Below the pieces are notes generated by a model, which saw nothing but the letters and a program-made list of their open reading frames with translations, searched no databases and was not told where the DNA came from. Source: Metabacillus rhizolycopersici (GTDB lineage: Bacteria > Bacillota > Bacilli > Bacillales > Bacillaceae). From it: a stretch of 25,355 nucleotides of DNA. A program made the translations under genes and the position numbers. Below, piece after piece: positions 13,927 through 22,413 of the stretch (within the stretch, counting starts at the first letter, position 1; each line of letters starts with the position of its first letter). The stretch lies in assembly GCF_020075705.1 (NCBI RefSeq), contig NZ_JAIQUM010000071.1, positions 1-25,355 of the forward strand, in the 5' to 3' direction.

Positions 13927-14368
13927 AACAACCCCTCCAGTTTTTTTGCTTCTTACTTCGTCCAAAATTTGAATCGTTTCCAATATAAGTTTCAGTATTA
14001 ATCGTTTTTGCTGAATAAATAATGTCGCTATCCTTCGTACCATTTCGTAGAAACATGTTTACCTTTGGGTGTTTTCACTATCAATTTTTTCCATCATCCC
14101 TTTTCATTATAATTTTCATCTCTGTACATTCCTACCACTTTAATTAGACAATTTTCGGGTGTTATATACACTAAGCCGGTTGATTCGACAAAATCAAGGC
14201 GACTCTTCTAGCAAGCTGACCTGTCGTGCTATTTGTATAAAATAGAAAAACAAATCCAATAGTGGGAATTATTGGGGTTATCTAATTCCTATTGAAATTT
14301 TCTAAATATATGAAATAATTAAAATAACAAAGTAGCAAGGCTAGAAATTTGAATCAGGGGGAATCGTT
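13927..14368. other. Divergent intergenic region
   Basis: It separates the SGNH-like gene (minus) from the FAD monooxygenase (plus). I see TATAAT on the minus strand (14111-14106) without a good -35, and TTGAAA (14292) with AT-rich sequence 18 bases on for the plus strand. Neither is convincing. No gene or repeat is visible. Confidence 0.4.
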
Positions 14369-15640
14369 TTGTCTACAATTAAAACGGCCATTGTCGTAGG
14401 TGGTGGCATAGGTGGGCTTGTGACAGCTCTTAAACTTCACCGCGTTGGCGTATCAGTGCGTGTTTTTGAAAGTGTGGAAAATATTCGTGCGCTTGGAGTT
14501 GGAATTAATTTGCTCCCCCATGCGGTAAAGGTTTTAACAGAACTTGGGTTGGCAGAAGAGCTAGAGAAAATCGGCCTACCTACTGCAGATCTCAGTTACT
14601 ACAACAAATATGGTCAGAAGATTTGGCAGGAACCTAGAGGAATAAATGCCGGATATCATTGGCCACAATACTCCATCCATCGAGGAAAATTACAAATGCT
14701 TCTGTTAAAAGCCGTTAAGGAACAAATTGGTGAAGGCGCCGTCATAACAGGTCATCATCTTTCATCTTTTCAAACGTTGGGAGACGTCTTGATTGCACAT
14801 TTTCAAAATCGAAAAACAGGTGAAGCGCTTGGAACCTATCATGCTGACATTATGATTGCGGCAGATGGCATCCATTCAATGGTACGAAAATTTTATTATC
14901 CTAACGAAGGAATGCCAAAATTTAGTGGGCGGATTTTATGGCGTGGCATGACCGAAACGGCTCCCTTTTTAACCGGAAAATCGATGATTATGTCTGGTTA
15001 TCAAGACCAGAAATTTGTCGCTTATCCTATAAGTCCAGAGGCAGCAAAGAATGGCCGGTCGCTTGTAAATTGGATTGCCGAGTTAACGGTCGGTGAAGAC
15101 ATGCCGGAACGCGCTGACTGGAATCGCAAAATTGATAAAGCGAAATTTGCACCTGCTTTTTCTGATTGGGACTTTGGCTGGTTGAATGTACCTAAGTTGA
15201 TTGAGGAAACGGATGCAGTCTATGAATTCCCGATGGTTGACCGCGATCCACTATCACAGTGGTCTTTTGGCCGTGTAACTTTACTAGGGGATGCAGCACA
15301 CCCAATGTATCCAATTGGATCAAATGGTGCTTCACAAGCAATATTGGATGCTGACGCATTAGGACGAGCGATCTTGGAACAGCCAAATGCAAAAGCTGCT
15401 TTGCGTGCCTACGAAGATGAACGAATTTCACCGACAACAAATATTGTCTTAACAAATCGCCAAAACGGACCGGAGAGTGTGATGCAAATTGTTGAGGAAC
15501 GCGCACCAAATGGATTTGAACAACTCCATGATGTTATCTCCAGGCAAGAATTACAGGATATTGCCAATAAGTACAAGCAAATTGCTGGATTTGACCGTAA
15601 AAGCCTAAACGCTAAATTGGAAGTCGTAAACAATGTTTGA
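14369..15640 (+). CDS. FAD-dependent monooxygenase (aromatic hydroxylase family)
   Basis: The 423-residue protein is a class A flavoprotein monooxygenase that would hydroxylate an aromatic or polyketide-like substrate with NAD(P)H and O2. Motifs are the FAD-binding GGGIGG (11-16), the DG motif in AADGIHSMVR (165-173) and GDAAHP (307-312) with the following GSNGASQAILDA. It resembles the PhzS / flavin-dependent oxidoreductase branch. The start is TTG at 14369 with GGGGGA 7 bases ahead; no ATG fits better. Its last 8 bases overlap the Dabb gene, so both proteins are made together. Substrate is unknown; the neighbours give no pathway. Confidence 0.88.
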   Translation: MSTIKTAIVVGGGIGGLVTALKLHRVGVSVRVFESVENIRALGVGINLLPHAVKVLTELGLAEELEKIGLPTADLSYYNKYGQKIWQEPRGINAGYHWPQYSIHRGKLQMLLLKAVKEQIGEGAVITGHHLSSFQTLGDVLIAHFQNRKTGEALGTYHADIMIAADGIHSMVRKFYYPNEGMPKFSGRILWRGMTETAPFLTGKSMIMSGYQDQKFVAYPISPEAAKNGRSLVNWIAELTVGEDMPERADWNRKIDKAKFAPAFSDWDFGWLNVPKLIEETDAVYEFPMVDRDPLSQWSFGRVTLLGDAAHPMYPIGSNGASQAILDADALGRAILEQPNAKAALRAYEDERISPTTNIVLTNRQNGPESVMQIVEERAPNGFEQLHDVISRQELQDIANKYKQIAGFDRKSLNAKLEVVNNV

Positions 15641-15929
15641 ACATATTGTGCTTTTAAAATTTTCTCAAGAAGCGACACAGTCACAAAAGGAAGAATTAAT
15701 CCGGAGAACTTATGCGTTAAAAGATGTCATTCCTGGTATCGTGGACCTGCAGCAAGGCTTTAATTTTTCAGATCGAAATAATGGCTTTGAGGTCGGACTG
15801 ACGGTTCGATTTGAAAACCGTGACTCATTAAACAACTATGGCCCACATCCAAGTCACCAAGCAATTACTGCCTATTTAAAAGAAATTGGTGTGGAAGATA
15901 GCATTATCGTTGATTTTGAAACCAGATAA
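15633..15929 (+). CDS. Dabb (stress-responsive alpha/beta barrel) protein
   Basis: The 98-residue protein has the dimeric alpha/beta-barrel pattern: FEHIVLLKF opening strand, helix, LQQGFNFSDR, then the late HPSHQAITAYLKE and the closing VDFETR strand. Relatives include stress-induced proteins and small cyclases or decarboxylases acting on aromatic or polyketide compounds. The ATG lies inside the end of the monooxygenase gene (8-base overlap), a strong sign that it acts on that enzyme's substrate or product. Conserved His residues (His4, His64 and His67 by count) could be catalytic. A terminator follows. Confidence 0.88.
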   Translation: MFEHIVLLKFSQEATQSQKEELIRRTYALKDVIPGIVDLQQGFNFSDRNNGFEVGLTVRFENRDSLNNYGPHPSHQAITAYLKEIGVEDSIIVDFETR

Positions 15930-15947
15930 GAATAGCTTATTTTTTAT

Positions 15948-15977
15948 AAGGCTGTGTTAAATAAGATTGTTGATGTT
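15948..15977 (+). repeat. Relic resembling one end of the MITE at 22812-23072
   Basis: AAGGCTGTGTTAAATAAGAT then TGTTGATGTT matches the right terminal inverted repeat of that element at 23 of 30 positions. No matching opposite end was found nearby, so this is a solo end or a remnant. It sits between the Dabb stop and its terminator. Confidence 0.5.
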
Positions 15978-15983
15978 CATTCA

Positions 15984-16023
15984 AAACAAAAGGACTCACA
16001 ATTATGAAGTCCTTTTGTTTTTT
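15984..16023 (+). terminator. Terminator after the monooxygenase-Dabb operon
   Basis: AAACAAAAGGACT pairs with AGTCCTTTTGTTT (13 bp) around an 11-base loop and continues into TTT. It is strong, 55 bases past the Dabb stop. Confidence 0.92.
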
Positions 16024-16256
16024 GTTCGACTAAAACTCACATCGGAAATGACCTCTGAATTGGCACACGTCATTTCTTTTTTATTTGAAGTTGTATCAAA
16101 CATATTAGAGCCTATTGACACCAATATTTTAGCGCCTTTTGATTAAGACAATATTTGTTGTCTTATCAAAATATAATGCAGCTATGTTCGAAAGAGCTCT
16201 GTTATGCCTGGTAACTAGGAAAAAGGGGGGACGTGCTCCATTGGAGTACTTCCGTG
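16024..16256. other. Gene-free gap with one hairpin
   Basis: No gene is visible. At 16137-16171 TTTTGAT-AAGACAA pairs with TTGTCTT-ATCAAAA, a 14-bp stem with one bulged base and no T-tract. The part next to 16257 leads into the tandem array. Confidence 0.6.
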
Positions 16257-16818
16257 ACCGCGAATCGCCATTTTTCAGAATCACGGGCATCTTTAACGCT
16301 CTTTTGTTACCGATTATCACCATTTTTCAGGATCACGGGCATCTTTAACGCTCTTTTGTTACCGATTATCACCATTTTTCAGGATCTCGGGCATCTTTAA
16401 CGCTCTTTTGTTACCGCGAATCGCCATTTTTCAGGATCTCGGGCATCTTTAGCGTTCTTTTGTTACCGATTATCACCATTTTTCAGGATCTCGGGCATCT
16501 TTAGCGTTCTTTTGTTACCGATTATCACCATTTTTCAGGATCTCTGGCATCTTTAACGCTCTTTTGTTACCGATTATCACCATTTTTCAGGATCACGGGC
16601 ATCTTTAGCGTTCTTTTGTTACCGATTATCACCATTTTTCAGGATCTCGGGCATCTTTAACGCTCTTTTGTTACCGATTATCACCATTTTTCAGGATCTC
16701 GGGCATCTTTAACGCTCTTTTGTTACCGATTATCACCATTTTTCAGGATCTCGGGCATCTTTAGCGTTCTTTCATGACCGAAATCCACGATTTTAGGAGA
16801 TCTCGAGCAACATGGGGT
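16257..16818. repeat. 52-bp tandem repeat array (10 units plus a decayed one)
   Basis: Ten head-to-tail units start with ACCG at 16257, 16309, 16361, 16413, 16465, 16517, 16569, 16621, 16673 and 16725, each exactly 52 bases with no indels. A decayed eleventh starts at 16777. Units are whole-length near-identical, so there are no spacers. Variation sits in three blocks: GATTATCACC or GCGAATCGCC; TCTCGGG, TCACGGG or TCTCTGG; AACGCT or AGCGTT. Their mosaic combinations suggest unequal exchange. The period is not a multiple of three, so it does not code for a repeat protein. From 16819 to 16959 nothing is recognised. Confidence 0.95.
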
Positions 16819-16959
16819 CACTACGCTCCCTGGTAAACACGATTTTTCGGGATTACTAGCAATATTCACCAACATCCCTTCACCTTTCACTTGCAACTCT
16901 ATCTTATGATCATCGCTTTTAGTAAACTGGCACTATAAACCTAAAAAGCTCTCCACAAT

Positions 16960-18159
16960 CTACAATAGATCCGTCAATGTCTCAAACTCTTTTATTTGGT
17001 CATTCAATTGTTTATACATTTGTTCAAACTCGAACTTTACGTTTTGAAGGACTTCAATTAAGTGTGGGTCAAATTGGCTGCCTTTCCCGTCTTCTAGCCT
17101 TTGGAACGCTTCATCAAGTGATAGTCCATGTCGGTAAGAACGATCGGTTGTCATCGCGTCAAATGCATCTGCTATCGCTAAAATTCTCGCATCCAAGGGA
17201 ATGTCTACCCCCTTCCGCTTTGTCGGATATCCTTTGCCATCCCATCGTTCATGATGATAAAGGACACCAGCTTTTAGGTCTTGCAATCTTTCAATCCGCT
17301 CAACCATTCTTGCCCCCACAACAGGATGCGTTTTAATCACTTCATATTCTTCATCTGTTAATTTTCCTGTTTTCCCTAAAACCGCCTCAGGGATATTTAT
17401 TTTTCCTATATCATGAAGCAGCCCACTTAATCTCAATTTTTGTAAGTCTTCCTTTCGATATTCTGGTAGATGCTTTGCAAGAGCAACAGCGTACTTACTT
17501 ACTCGCTCACTATGGCCAAACGTGTATAAGTCCTTGGCTTCCACTGCAACGATAAAGGTGTTGACTACATCTTGTATCGTGGTTTCCATCGATTGAATAA
17601 CAAAGGTAACTTGTTTTCTATAAATGTGGTGAAGGGTCCTTAGCACAAGAAAGCTTAACGAAGCAAGGATGATATAAACTAGAATTCGATTGGAAATATC
17701 AATACTATCTGGTGTATATTGACTTTTCGGCTCCTTTATACTCAAATATGACAAGATGACAAGTCCAAAAAAAGAATAATAGAAAAGAATTTTTCTTTCT
17801 CCGTAAATGCCTGTCAGTAATGGTAACAGAAGAAAAAAGCTCCATGATTCACTATATCCGGATTCAAAATAGAGAACAATTAGTACTCCCGCACAATACG
17901 CCAACATGAGGAACTGATTGACTTTAGATGGAAGCTTCACATATTTATTGACCAAGCTTAGTAACAGCAGCAGTCCTAAGCAAACAAGAAGAGCTGATAA
18001 ATTTGCTCGTGAAAACTTTAAATCAAATACAAAGAACACATAGTTCCAAGTACAGCTTAATAATAAAAAGATTGCATTTATCCAAAAGAGATACGTCGTT
18101 ACTTTAGAGCGGTGCTCATGAAAATATTCATCGTAAAGCTTCTTTTCTAATTCCGCCAT
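16960..18159 (-). CDS. Membrane HD-GYP domain protein, probable c-di-GMP phosphodiesterase
   Basis: The 399-residue protein has an N-terminal membrane region (about five or six hydrophobic segments, residues 22-175), a short helix, then an HD-GYP domain. Metal-site residues are His216 (GHSERV), His249-Asp250 (LLHDIGK), His278 (THPVVG), His302-His303 (YHHERWDGKGYP, with G310-Y311-P312) and Asp331. With HD and GYP both intact it should hydrolyse c-di-GMP or a related cyclic dinucleotide; the membrane part is probably the sensor. The ATG at 18159 follows AGGGGA at 8 bases. It is a single gene, divergent from the acyltransferase-ThiF pair. Confidence 0.9.
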   Translation of the reverse strand: MAELEKKLYDEYFHEHRSKVTTYLFWINAIFLLLSCTWNYVFFVFDLKFSRANLSALLVCLGLLLLLSLVNKYVKLPSKVNQFLMLAYCAGVLIVLYFESGYSESWSFFLLLPLLTGIYGERKILFYYSFFGLVILSYLSIKEPKSQYTPDSIDISNRILVYIILASLSFLVLRTLHHIYRKQVTFVIQSMETTIQDVVNTFIVAVEAKDLYTFGHSERVSKYAVALAKHLPEYRKEDLQKLRLSGLLHDIGKINIPEAVLGKTGKLTDEEYEVIKTHPVVGARMVERIERLQDLKAGVLYHHERWDGKGYPTKRKGVDIPLDARILAIADAFDAMTTDRSYRHGLSLDEAFQRLEDGKGSQFDPHLIEVLQNVKFEFEQMYKQLNDQIKEFETLTDLL

Positions 18160-18192
18160 GTTAAAATCCCCTAGTTTATGAAATATCCCTTA

Positions 18193-18201
18193 ATTATAAC
18201 A
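18193..18201 (-). promoter_or_regulatory. Extended -10 promoter of the HD-GYP gene
   Basis: The minus strand reads TGTTATAAT, a full extended -10, 34 bases before the start codon. No clear -35 is seen at 17 bases. Confidence 0.45.
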
Positions 18202-18320
18202 TAATTTGACATAAAAGGAGATGATTTTTGTAGATAATTGTCGAATCATGACACTTACCATCACCTCTTCTTATATAGTTAATTTGTACTAAACTATTTT
18301 ATTTATAAGGAGAGACTTTG

Positions 18321-18929
18321 ATGAAGAGCGAAAATCATTATCATTTTGGCGTTGCATTAACCAAGATCAGAGAGGAGGCCATTCAACTTCACCGTAGGCG
18401 TTATCTCGAAGTAGGATTTTTTCAAAAAGGTGAAAAAGATCTATATGAACAAGACTCCCTCTATTTTGTCGCACGAGAAACAACATTGAATCAAGTAGTT
18501 GGCGTCACACGGCTTATTTTCAAGCCGATCGAACAGCTTCCTACCATTAAAAACTTTGAAATCTATGAATTTGACCTTGTTCGAGTCACTAAGTTGGAAA
18601 AGAGCCAATTGGCGGAAATGAGTGCTTTTACGAAGCTACCTAAACACGAAGTCGGTGTACATCTTATCAGAACAATTTTTCATTACTCAAAACAACAAGG
18701 CATTACCCATTGGATCGCTTGTATCGATGACCGCGTTTTTAGATACCTAAATCGTATTTTCAGTTCAATTTTTAAAGAGATTGGCGTCCCCAAAGTGTAT
18801 TTAGGCTCCGTTACAGTACCGTGTCTAGTGGATCTTCCAAAAGCAATGAAGCAAATTAAAGAACAAAGGCCAAAACTATATGAATTCTTAAAGGAAGAAA
18901 ATGAACAAGTAATGGAGGTATCACGCTAA
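18321..18929 (+). CDS. LuxI/FeeM-like N-acyltransferase (GNAT fold)
   Basis: The 202-residue protein resembles acyl-homoserine-lactone synthases and N-acyl amino acid synthases. Marks are the basic patch RRRYLEVGFF (25-34), VVGVTRLIFKP with Arg64 (like Arg68 of LuxI proteins), EMSAFTKLP with Glu99, and the helix HLIRTIFHYSKQQG before a central strand (WIACIDD). The family joins a fatty acyl group, usually from acyl carrier protein, to an amine; the acceptor here is unknown. The ATG at 18321 follows AAGGAG at 8 bases; the TTG just upstream is less likely. Its stop overlaps the ThiF start by one base (TAATG), so the two are tightly coupled. No LuxR-type regulator is nearby. Confidence 0.75.
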   Translation: MKSENHYHFGVALTKIREEAIQLHRRRYLEVGFFQKGEKDLYEQDSLYFVARETTLNQVVGVTRLIFKPIEQLPTIKNFEIYEFDLVRVTKLEKSQLAEMSAFTKLPKHEVGVHLIRTIFHYSKQQGITHWIACIDDRVFRYLNRIFSSIFKEIGVPKVYLGSVTVPCLVDLPKAMKQIKEQRPKLYEFLKEENEQVMEVSR

Positions 18930-19687
18930 TGATAAAAGAACAATTCACTCGAAACCTTGGAATCATGTCAGAAGAAGAAGTGAGAAAGTTGAATAATACC
19001 ACAGTTGCCATCGCTGGATGCGGTTGTATTGGGGGTTTTGCTGCTGAGCTACTTGTTAGAATGGGGGTTGGGAAATTAACATTAGCTGACCCAGACACCT
19101 TCGATGAGTCCAATATTAACCGCCAATGTGCTGCCACGCATCGTACAGTAGGCATGCTGAAGGTCGAAGCACTAAAAGAACATCTATTAACAATTAATCC
19201 AGATTTAGAGATTGCTAACTATTCAGAAGGTGTAAATGAAGGAAATGTTGAGGTATTTCTTGAAGGCGCAGAGTATGTCATTGATGCTATTGATTACTTC
19301 TGCCTGCCGGAAGCCGTTGTTCTTCATCGCGCTGCACGTCAAAAAGGATTATTCACCATTACAGCAGTTGCCTTAGGTTTTGGCGCATCGGTGCTAACAT
19401 TTTCACCTACAGGAATGAAATTAGAAGAGTATATCGGGATTCCCGAGCATTGCACGATGAAAGACTTAAGGGGAATCACCTTTCCCGCATCCAGTTACGC
19501 TAGCTATCTACCAGACTATGCTACGGAAGAAAAAATGACAGAGTGGATCGCAAATAAAACAATTCCCACAATTAGTGTGGGACAAGCACTAGGACCCGGT
19601 GCGTTAGTATCACAAATGGTGCTTCATCTATTAGGAAGAAAACAGCCTATTATTGTGCCGGAAAAGTGGCAGGTTCAATTTGAATAA
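18929..19687 (+). CDS. ThiF/MoeB/E1-like adenylating enzyme
   Basis: The 252-residue protein has the E1-like ATP-binding fold: AGCGCIGG (29-36), the acidic end of strand two in LADPDTFDESNINRQ (Asp54, Asp56, Arg65), Lys78, and VIDAID (117-122). Such enzymes adenylate a C-terminal carboxylate of a small protein or a free carboxylate. Cys175 (PEHCTMKD) could be the thioester Cys. The paired CxxC zinc motifs of MoeB and ThiF are absent, so it is closer to the zinc-free E1-like branch (as in TcdA). It overlaps the acyltransferase gene, and AGGAGG-like GGAGGT stands 9 bases ahead. No ubiquitin-like partner is in the window, so the substrate may be the acyl product (inference). Confidence 0.85.
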   Translation: MIKEQFTRNLGIMSEEEVRKLNNTTVAIAGCGCIGGFAAELLVRMGVGKLTLADPDTFDESNINRQCAATHRTVGMLKVEALKEHLLTINPDLEIANYSEGVNEGNVEVFLEGAEYVIDAIDYFCLPEAVVLHRAARQKGLFTITAVALGFGASVLTFSPTGMKLEEYIGIPEHCTMKDLRGITFPASSYASYLPDYATEEKMTEWIANKTIPTISVGQALGPGALVSQMVLHLLGRKQPIIVPEKWQVQFE

Positions 19688-19748
19688 TGGAAGGTTGGAT
19701 ACACAATAATTTATGTGCCCTTTTAGGAGCAAAAGGATGAGTAGAAGT

Positions 19749-19783
19749 AAAGGAACCTCTGCATAATGATGCCTAGGTTCCTT
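19749..19783. terminator. Hairpin between convergent units
   Basis: AAGGAACCT and AGGTTCCTT form a 9-bp stem enclosing GCAT/ATGC. The T-tract is weak on both sides, so it may end transcription in both directions only partly. Confidence 0.6.
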
Positions 19784-19797
19784 CCTAATTTAAAGCA

Positions 19798-21303
19798 TCA
19801 ACTTATAGTGTTGTGATGCAGTTCCTTCTTTTCATTTTCCGAACTAACCGCTTGCTTTTTATTAATCCCAAAATAACCGATACAACTTATCATGATTAGT
19901 AATGGAGTTAGACTAACAAGGTAGCGGGATCTTGCCTCCCAAAGAATAAAGAAAAGGAAAAATCCAATGACTGCAAGCATTGAGAAAGTAAAGAACTCAT
20001 TCTGATTTTTCAACCTAGCAATGAAAAATAAACCAGCTAATAGGATGATATGTTGGATACGAGCATAACCTAAAACGAGTTGTCCAGACTTAAAATCAAC
20101 AAGACGAGTAAAATTCTCAGGAATGATGGGATCCCTTTTCAGTTTATTTAATGAATAATACGTTCCATCTGTCCATGTATGGGTAAGTTTTTGAATGATA
20201 AATTGGATATTTCCTTTCCAACCTTTTTCTTTTAGACGACTCATTAATTCATTAAGATGCGCCTCTCTAACCTGTTCTCTCGTTGTCGTTTTTAAAAGTT
20301 GATCCGTCATTAAAAAATCCTCTTTTAAATATTTCCCATTACTCACGTCGTTTTGTCCCATCACGATCCAATGAGTCACAGGAAAGCTATACTTCTGAAC
20401 TTGTTGCTTGTCTATCATTCCACTTTCATAAATGAAGAAGTTAAAACATAGCTTAACAATCAAAAGAGTAAGTAACGGTAGAATAAACAACGTCTTTTTC
20501 CATTTCTTTTGAAATATAAAAAGAACAATACTTAATGCTATGATAAAAATAATTAAAGATCCCTTTAAAATCATACCTAATGAAAAGAAGATCGATGCAG
20601 TTATGATTATGAATAGATGATTTCTAAAGTCTCCATTTCTATCAATTAATAGGTTCAATGGGATAAGTAGAAATAGTAATGAAATGGTATCGGTGTATAC
20701 GATTGGCGCAAAAAAGATGTAAGGAAAAAAAGACACGCTAACGAAAAGACTTAATACTCCAGTAGCATGTCCAGCTACCTTTGACGTAATACGATAAATG
20801 AAATATTGACTTAACGTAATAAGGACAACATTAACAGCTTGATAGATTAACAGGTCTGGTGTAAATATTTTCCCCACTAACGCTAACATAGAAACTAGCA
20901 AAATATTGTTTGGATACTTAATGAAGTAATCCGTCAGTTCTCCAGTTGCTAAAAGGTGTTTTGCGCTATTTACAATCACGCCAAAATCCCAGGATGGATT
21001 GACACCAAACAAGCGAATAACTGCCAATTGTAAAAAGACACTGAACAATAGAACAGCTGCCACTAAAAACACACTATGTATTTTACTAATCATATCTATT
21101 ATTTGACGCTTAAAAACTAAAACCAGAGCTATACCAATACATGCACCGATTAATGTGATGAAATTAAACGTATCTGGTGTGATTAACCCAATAGAATGGT
21201 GCCCCCTGCTTGAAAATAGATTTAATCCAATAATAATTGAAATAACAAACAGAAAGATAACAAAAATACTTCTCTTTAACAATCTATCTATACTAGAATC
21301 AAT
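19798..21303 (-). CDS. GT-C fold membrane glycosyltransferase (copy 1)
   Basis: This polytopic protein has a dozen or so hydrophobic segments and the GT-C loop NPSWDFGVI with Asp106 (counting from the ATT), the likely catalytic base in the first outer loop. It should move a sugar from undecaprenyl phosphate, made by the GtrB-type enzyme, to a wall polymer or lipid. It is very similar along its length to the protein at 23119-24585. The start is unusual: the TTG at 21282 has no ribosome site, but GGGGAG lies 9 bases before an in-frame ATT (21303). From that ATT the alignment with the sister protein begins exactly at its first residue. A terminator-like hairpin separates it from GtrB. Confidence 0.85.
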   Translation of the reverse strand: MDSSIDRLLKRSIFVIFLFVISIIIGLNLFSSRGHHSIGLITPDTFNFITLIGACIGIALVLVFKRQIIDMISKIHSVFLVAAVLLFSVFLQLAVIRLFGVNPSWDFGVIVNSAKHLLATGELTDYFIKYPNNILLVSMLALVGKIFTPDLLIYQAVNVVLITLSQYFIYRITSKVAGHATGVLSLFVSVSFFPYIFFAPIVYTDTISLLFLLIPLNLLIDRNGDFRNHLFIIITASIFFSLGMILKGSLIIFIIALSIVLFIFQKKWKKTLFILPLLTLLIVKLCFNFFIYESGMIDKQQVQKYSFPVTHWIVMGQNDVSNGKYLKEDFLMTDQLLKTTTREQVREAHLNELMSRLKEKGWKGNIQFIIQKLTHTWTDGTYYSLNKLKRDPIIPENFTRLVDFKSGQLVLGYARIQHIILLAGLFFIARLKNQNEFFTFSMLAVIGFFLFFILWEARSRYLVSLTPLLIMISCIGYFGINKKQAVSSENEKKELHHNTIS

Positions 21304-21345
21304 GATTCCCCTCTCCCCCTTGTTTTCACAATTTTTGCCCTAAAC

Positions 21346-21383
21346 CTAAATAAAAATGAAAGCCCCTCAATTTAATGAAGGGC
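21346..21383 (-). terminator. Terminator after the GtrB gene
   Basis: GCCCTTCA and TGAGGGGC form the stem around a 6-base loop, followed on the minus strand by TTTCATTTTTATTT. It lies 9 bases after the GtrB stop and before GT-C copy 1, so that copy depends on read-through or its own promoter. Confidence 0.85.
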
Positions 21384-21391
21384 AGTTATGA

Positions 21392-22384
21392 TTAAGGAGT
21401 TTTTACAGTTTCTCTTTTATCGATACTAGAATAGTAATCTAGTCGTTCTTCTTCTAAATTAACAGTATCCCTGACAATATAGATTGGTCGGTTCTTACTT
21501 TCATCGTATATTCTAGCAATGTATTGCCCTACGATCCCTAAGCCCAATAACTGAATACCACTGAAGAATGTGATAGCAACCATGATTGATGCCCAGCCCG
21601 GTTGTACCTCATTACCAATTAATTTTGTTACAATTGAATATAAAAGAACAAGAATTGACAAGAGGACAGAAGCAAATCCTAGCGTCATGACGATCCTTAA
21701 AGGCTTAGTAGAAAAGGCAATGATTCCATCTGATGCAAATTTTATCATTTTTTTAAATGGATATTTTGTTTCACCTGCAAAGCGTTCATCTCTTTCATAT
21801 TCGATATATGTTTGACGAAAGCCAACCCAAGAAAACATTCCCCGAACAAATCTATTTCTCTCGGTCATTTTCTTAAATTCACTTGCAACTTTACGATCGA
21901 TAATTCGAAAATCGCCAGTATCCTTTGGGATTTCTATATCAGACATATAATTAATAAATTTGTAAAAATATTTAGCTGTTATCAGCTTAAACCATGTTTC
22001 TCCAACACGCTTTTTCCTTTTCGCATAAACGACCTCATAGCCTTCCTCCCATTTTGCAATAAGGGACGGTATTAGTTCAGGCGGATCTTGTAAATCAGCA
22101 TCGATAATCACGATTGCATCACCTTTTGCATAATCGATTCCTGCTGTTACAGCTGTTTGATGCCCGAAATTACGTGAAAAGTTAACTATTTTTGCACGAT
22201 AATCGTCCATTGCGATCCTCTTTAAAATATCCATAGTCCGGTCTGTACTTCCATCATTCACAAATATAAATTCGTAATTAATATCATTTTTGATCATAAC
22301 CTCTTTTAAGCGGTTATAGCATTCCTGTGCAACTTCTTCTTCGAAATACATCGGAACAACAACAGAAATAAGGTCTTTCATCAT
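21392..22384 (-). CDS. GtrB/CsbB-like undecaprenyl-phosphate sugar transferase
   Basis: This GT2 enzyme transfers a sugar from a nucleotide donor to undecaprenyl phosphate on the inner face of the membrane. Motifs from the MMKD start: ISVVVPMYFEE (6-16), VNDGSTD (42-48), the DxD-containing DADLQDPP (95-102), then a C-terminal part with two transmembrane helices (about 230-255 and 270-295) and the closing ESKNRPIY. This arrangement is that of GtrB and B. subtilis CsbB. GGAGGG lies 4 bases before the ATG at 22384 and 7 before the next ATG at 22381, either of which may be used. Length is about 330 residues. It follows GtrA by 29 bases. Confidence 0.92.
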   Translation of the reverse strand: MMKDLISVVVPMYFEEEVAQECYNRLKEVMIKNDINYEFIFVNDGSTDRTMDILKRIAMDDYRAKIVNFSRNFGHQTAVTAGIDYAKGDAIVIIDADLQDPPELIPSLIAKWEEGYEVVYAKRKKRVGETWFKLITAKYFYKFINYMSDIEIPKDTGDFRIIDRKVASEFKKMTERNRFVRGMFSWVGFRQTYIEYERDERFAGETKYPFKKMIKFASDGIIAFSTKPLRIVMTLGFASVLLSILVLLYSIVTKLIGNEVQPGWASIMVAITFFSGIQLLGLGIVGQYIARIYDESKNRPIYIVRDTVNLEEERLDYYSSIDKRETVKTP

Positions 22385-22413
22385 GTTTCCCTCCAATAAG
22401 ACTACATTTTTCT

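Noticed and set aside
16139..16348. Reading frames running into the 52-bp array on both strands
   Set aside because: They have no ribosome sites and no known fold, and the array period is not a multiple of three.
16257..16818. CRISPR array
   Set aside because: The whole 52-base unit is repeated with no unique spacers, and no cas gene is near.
18321..18929. Standard acyl-homoserine-lactone quorum-sensing system
   Set aside because: There is no LuxR-type receptor nearby and the similarity is at fold and motif level, so a different acylated product is as likely.
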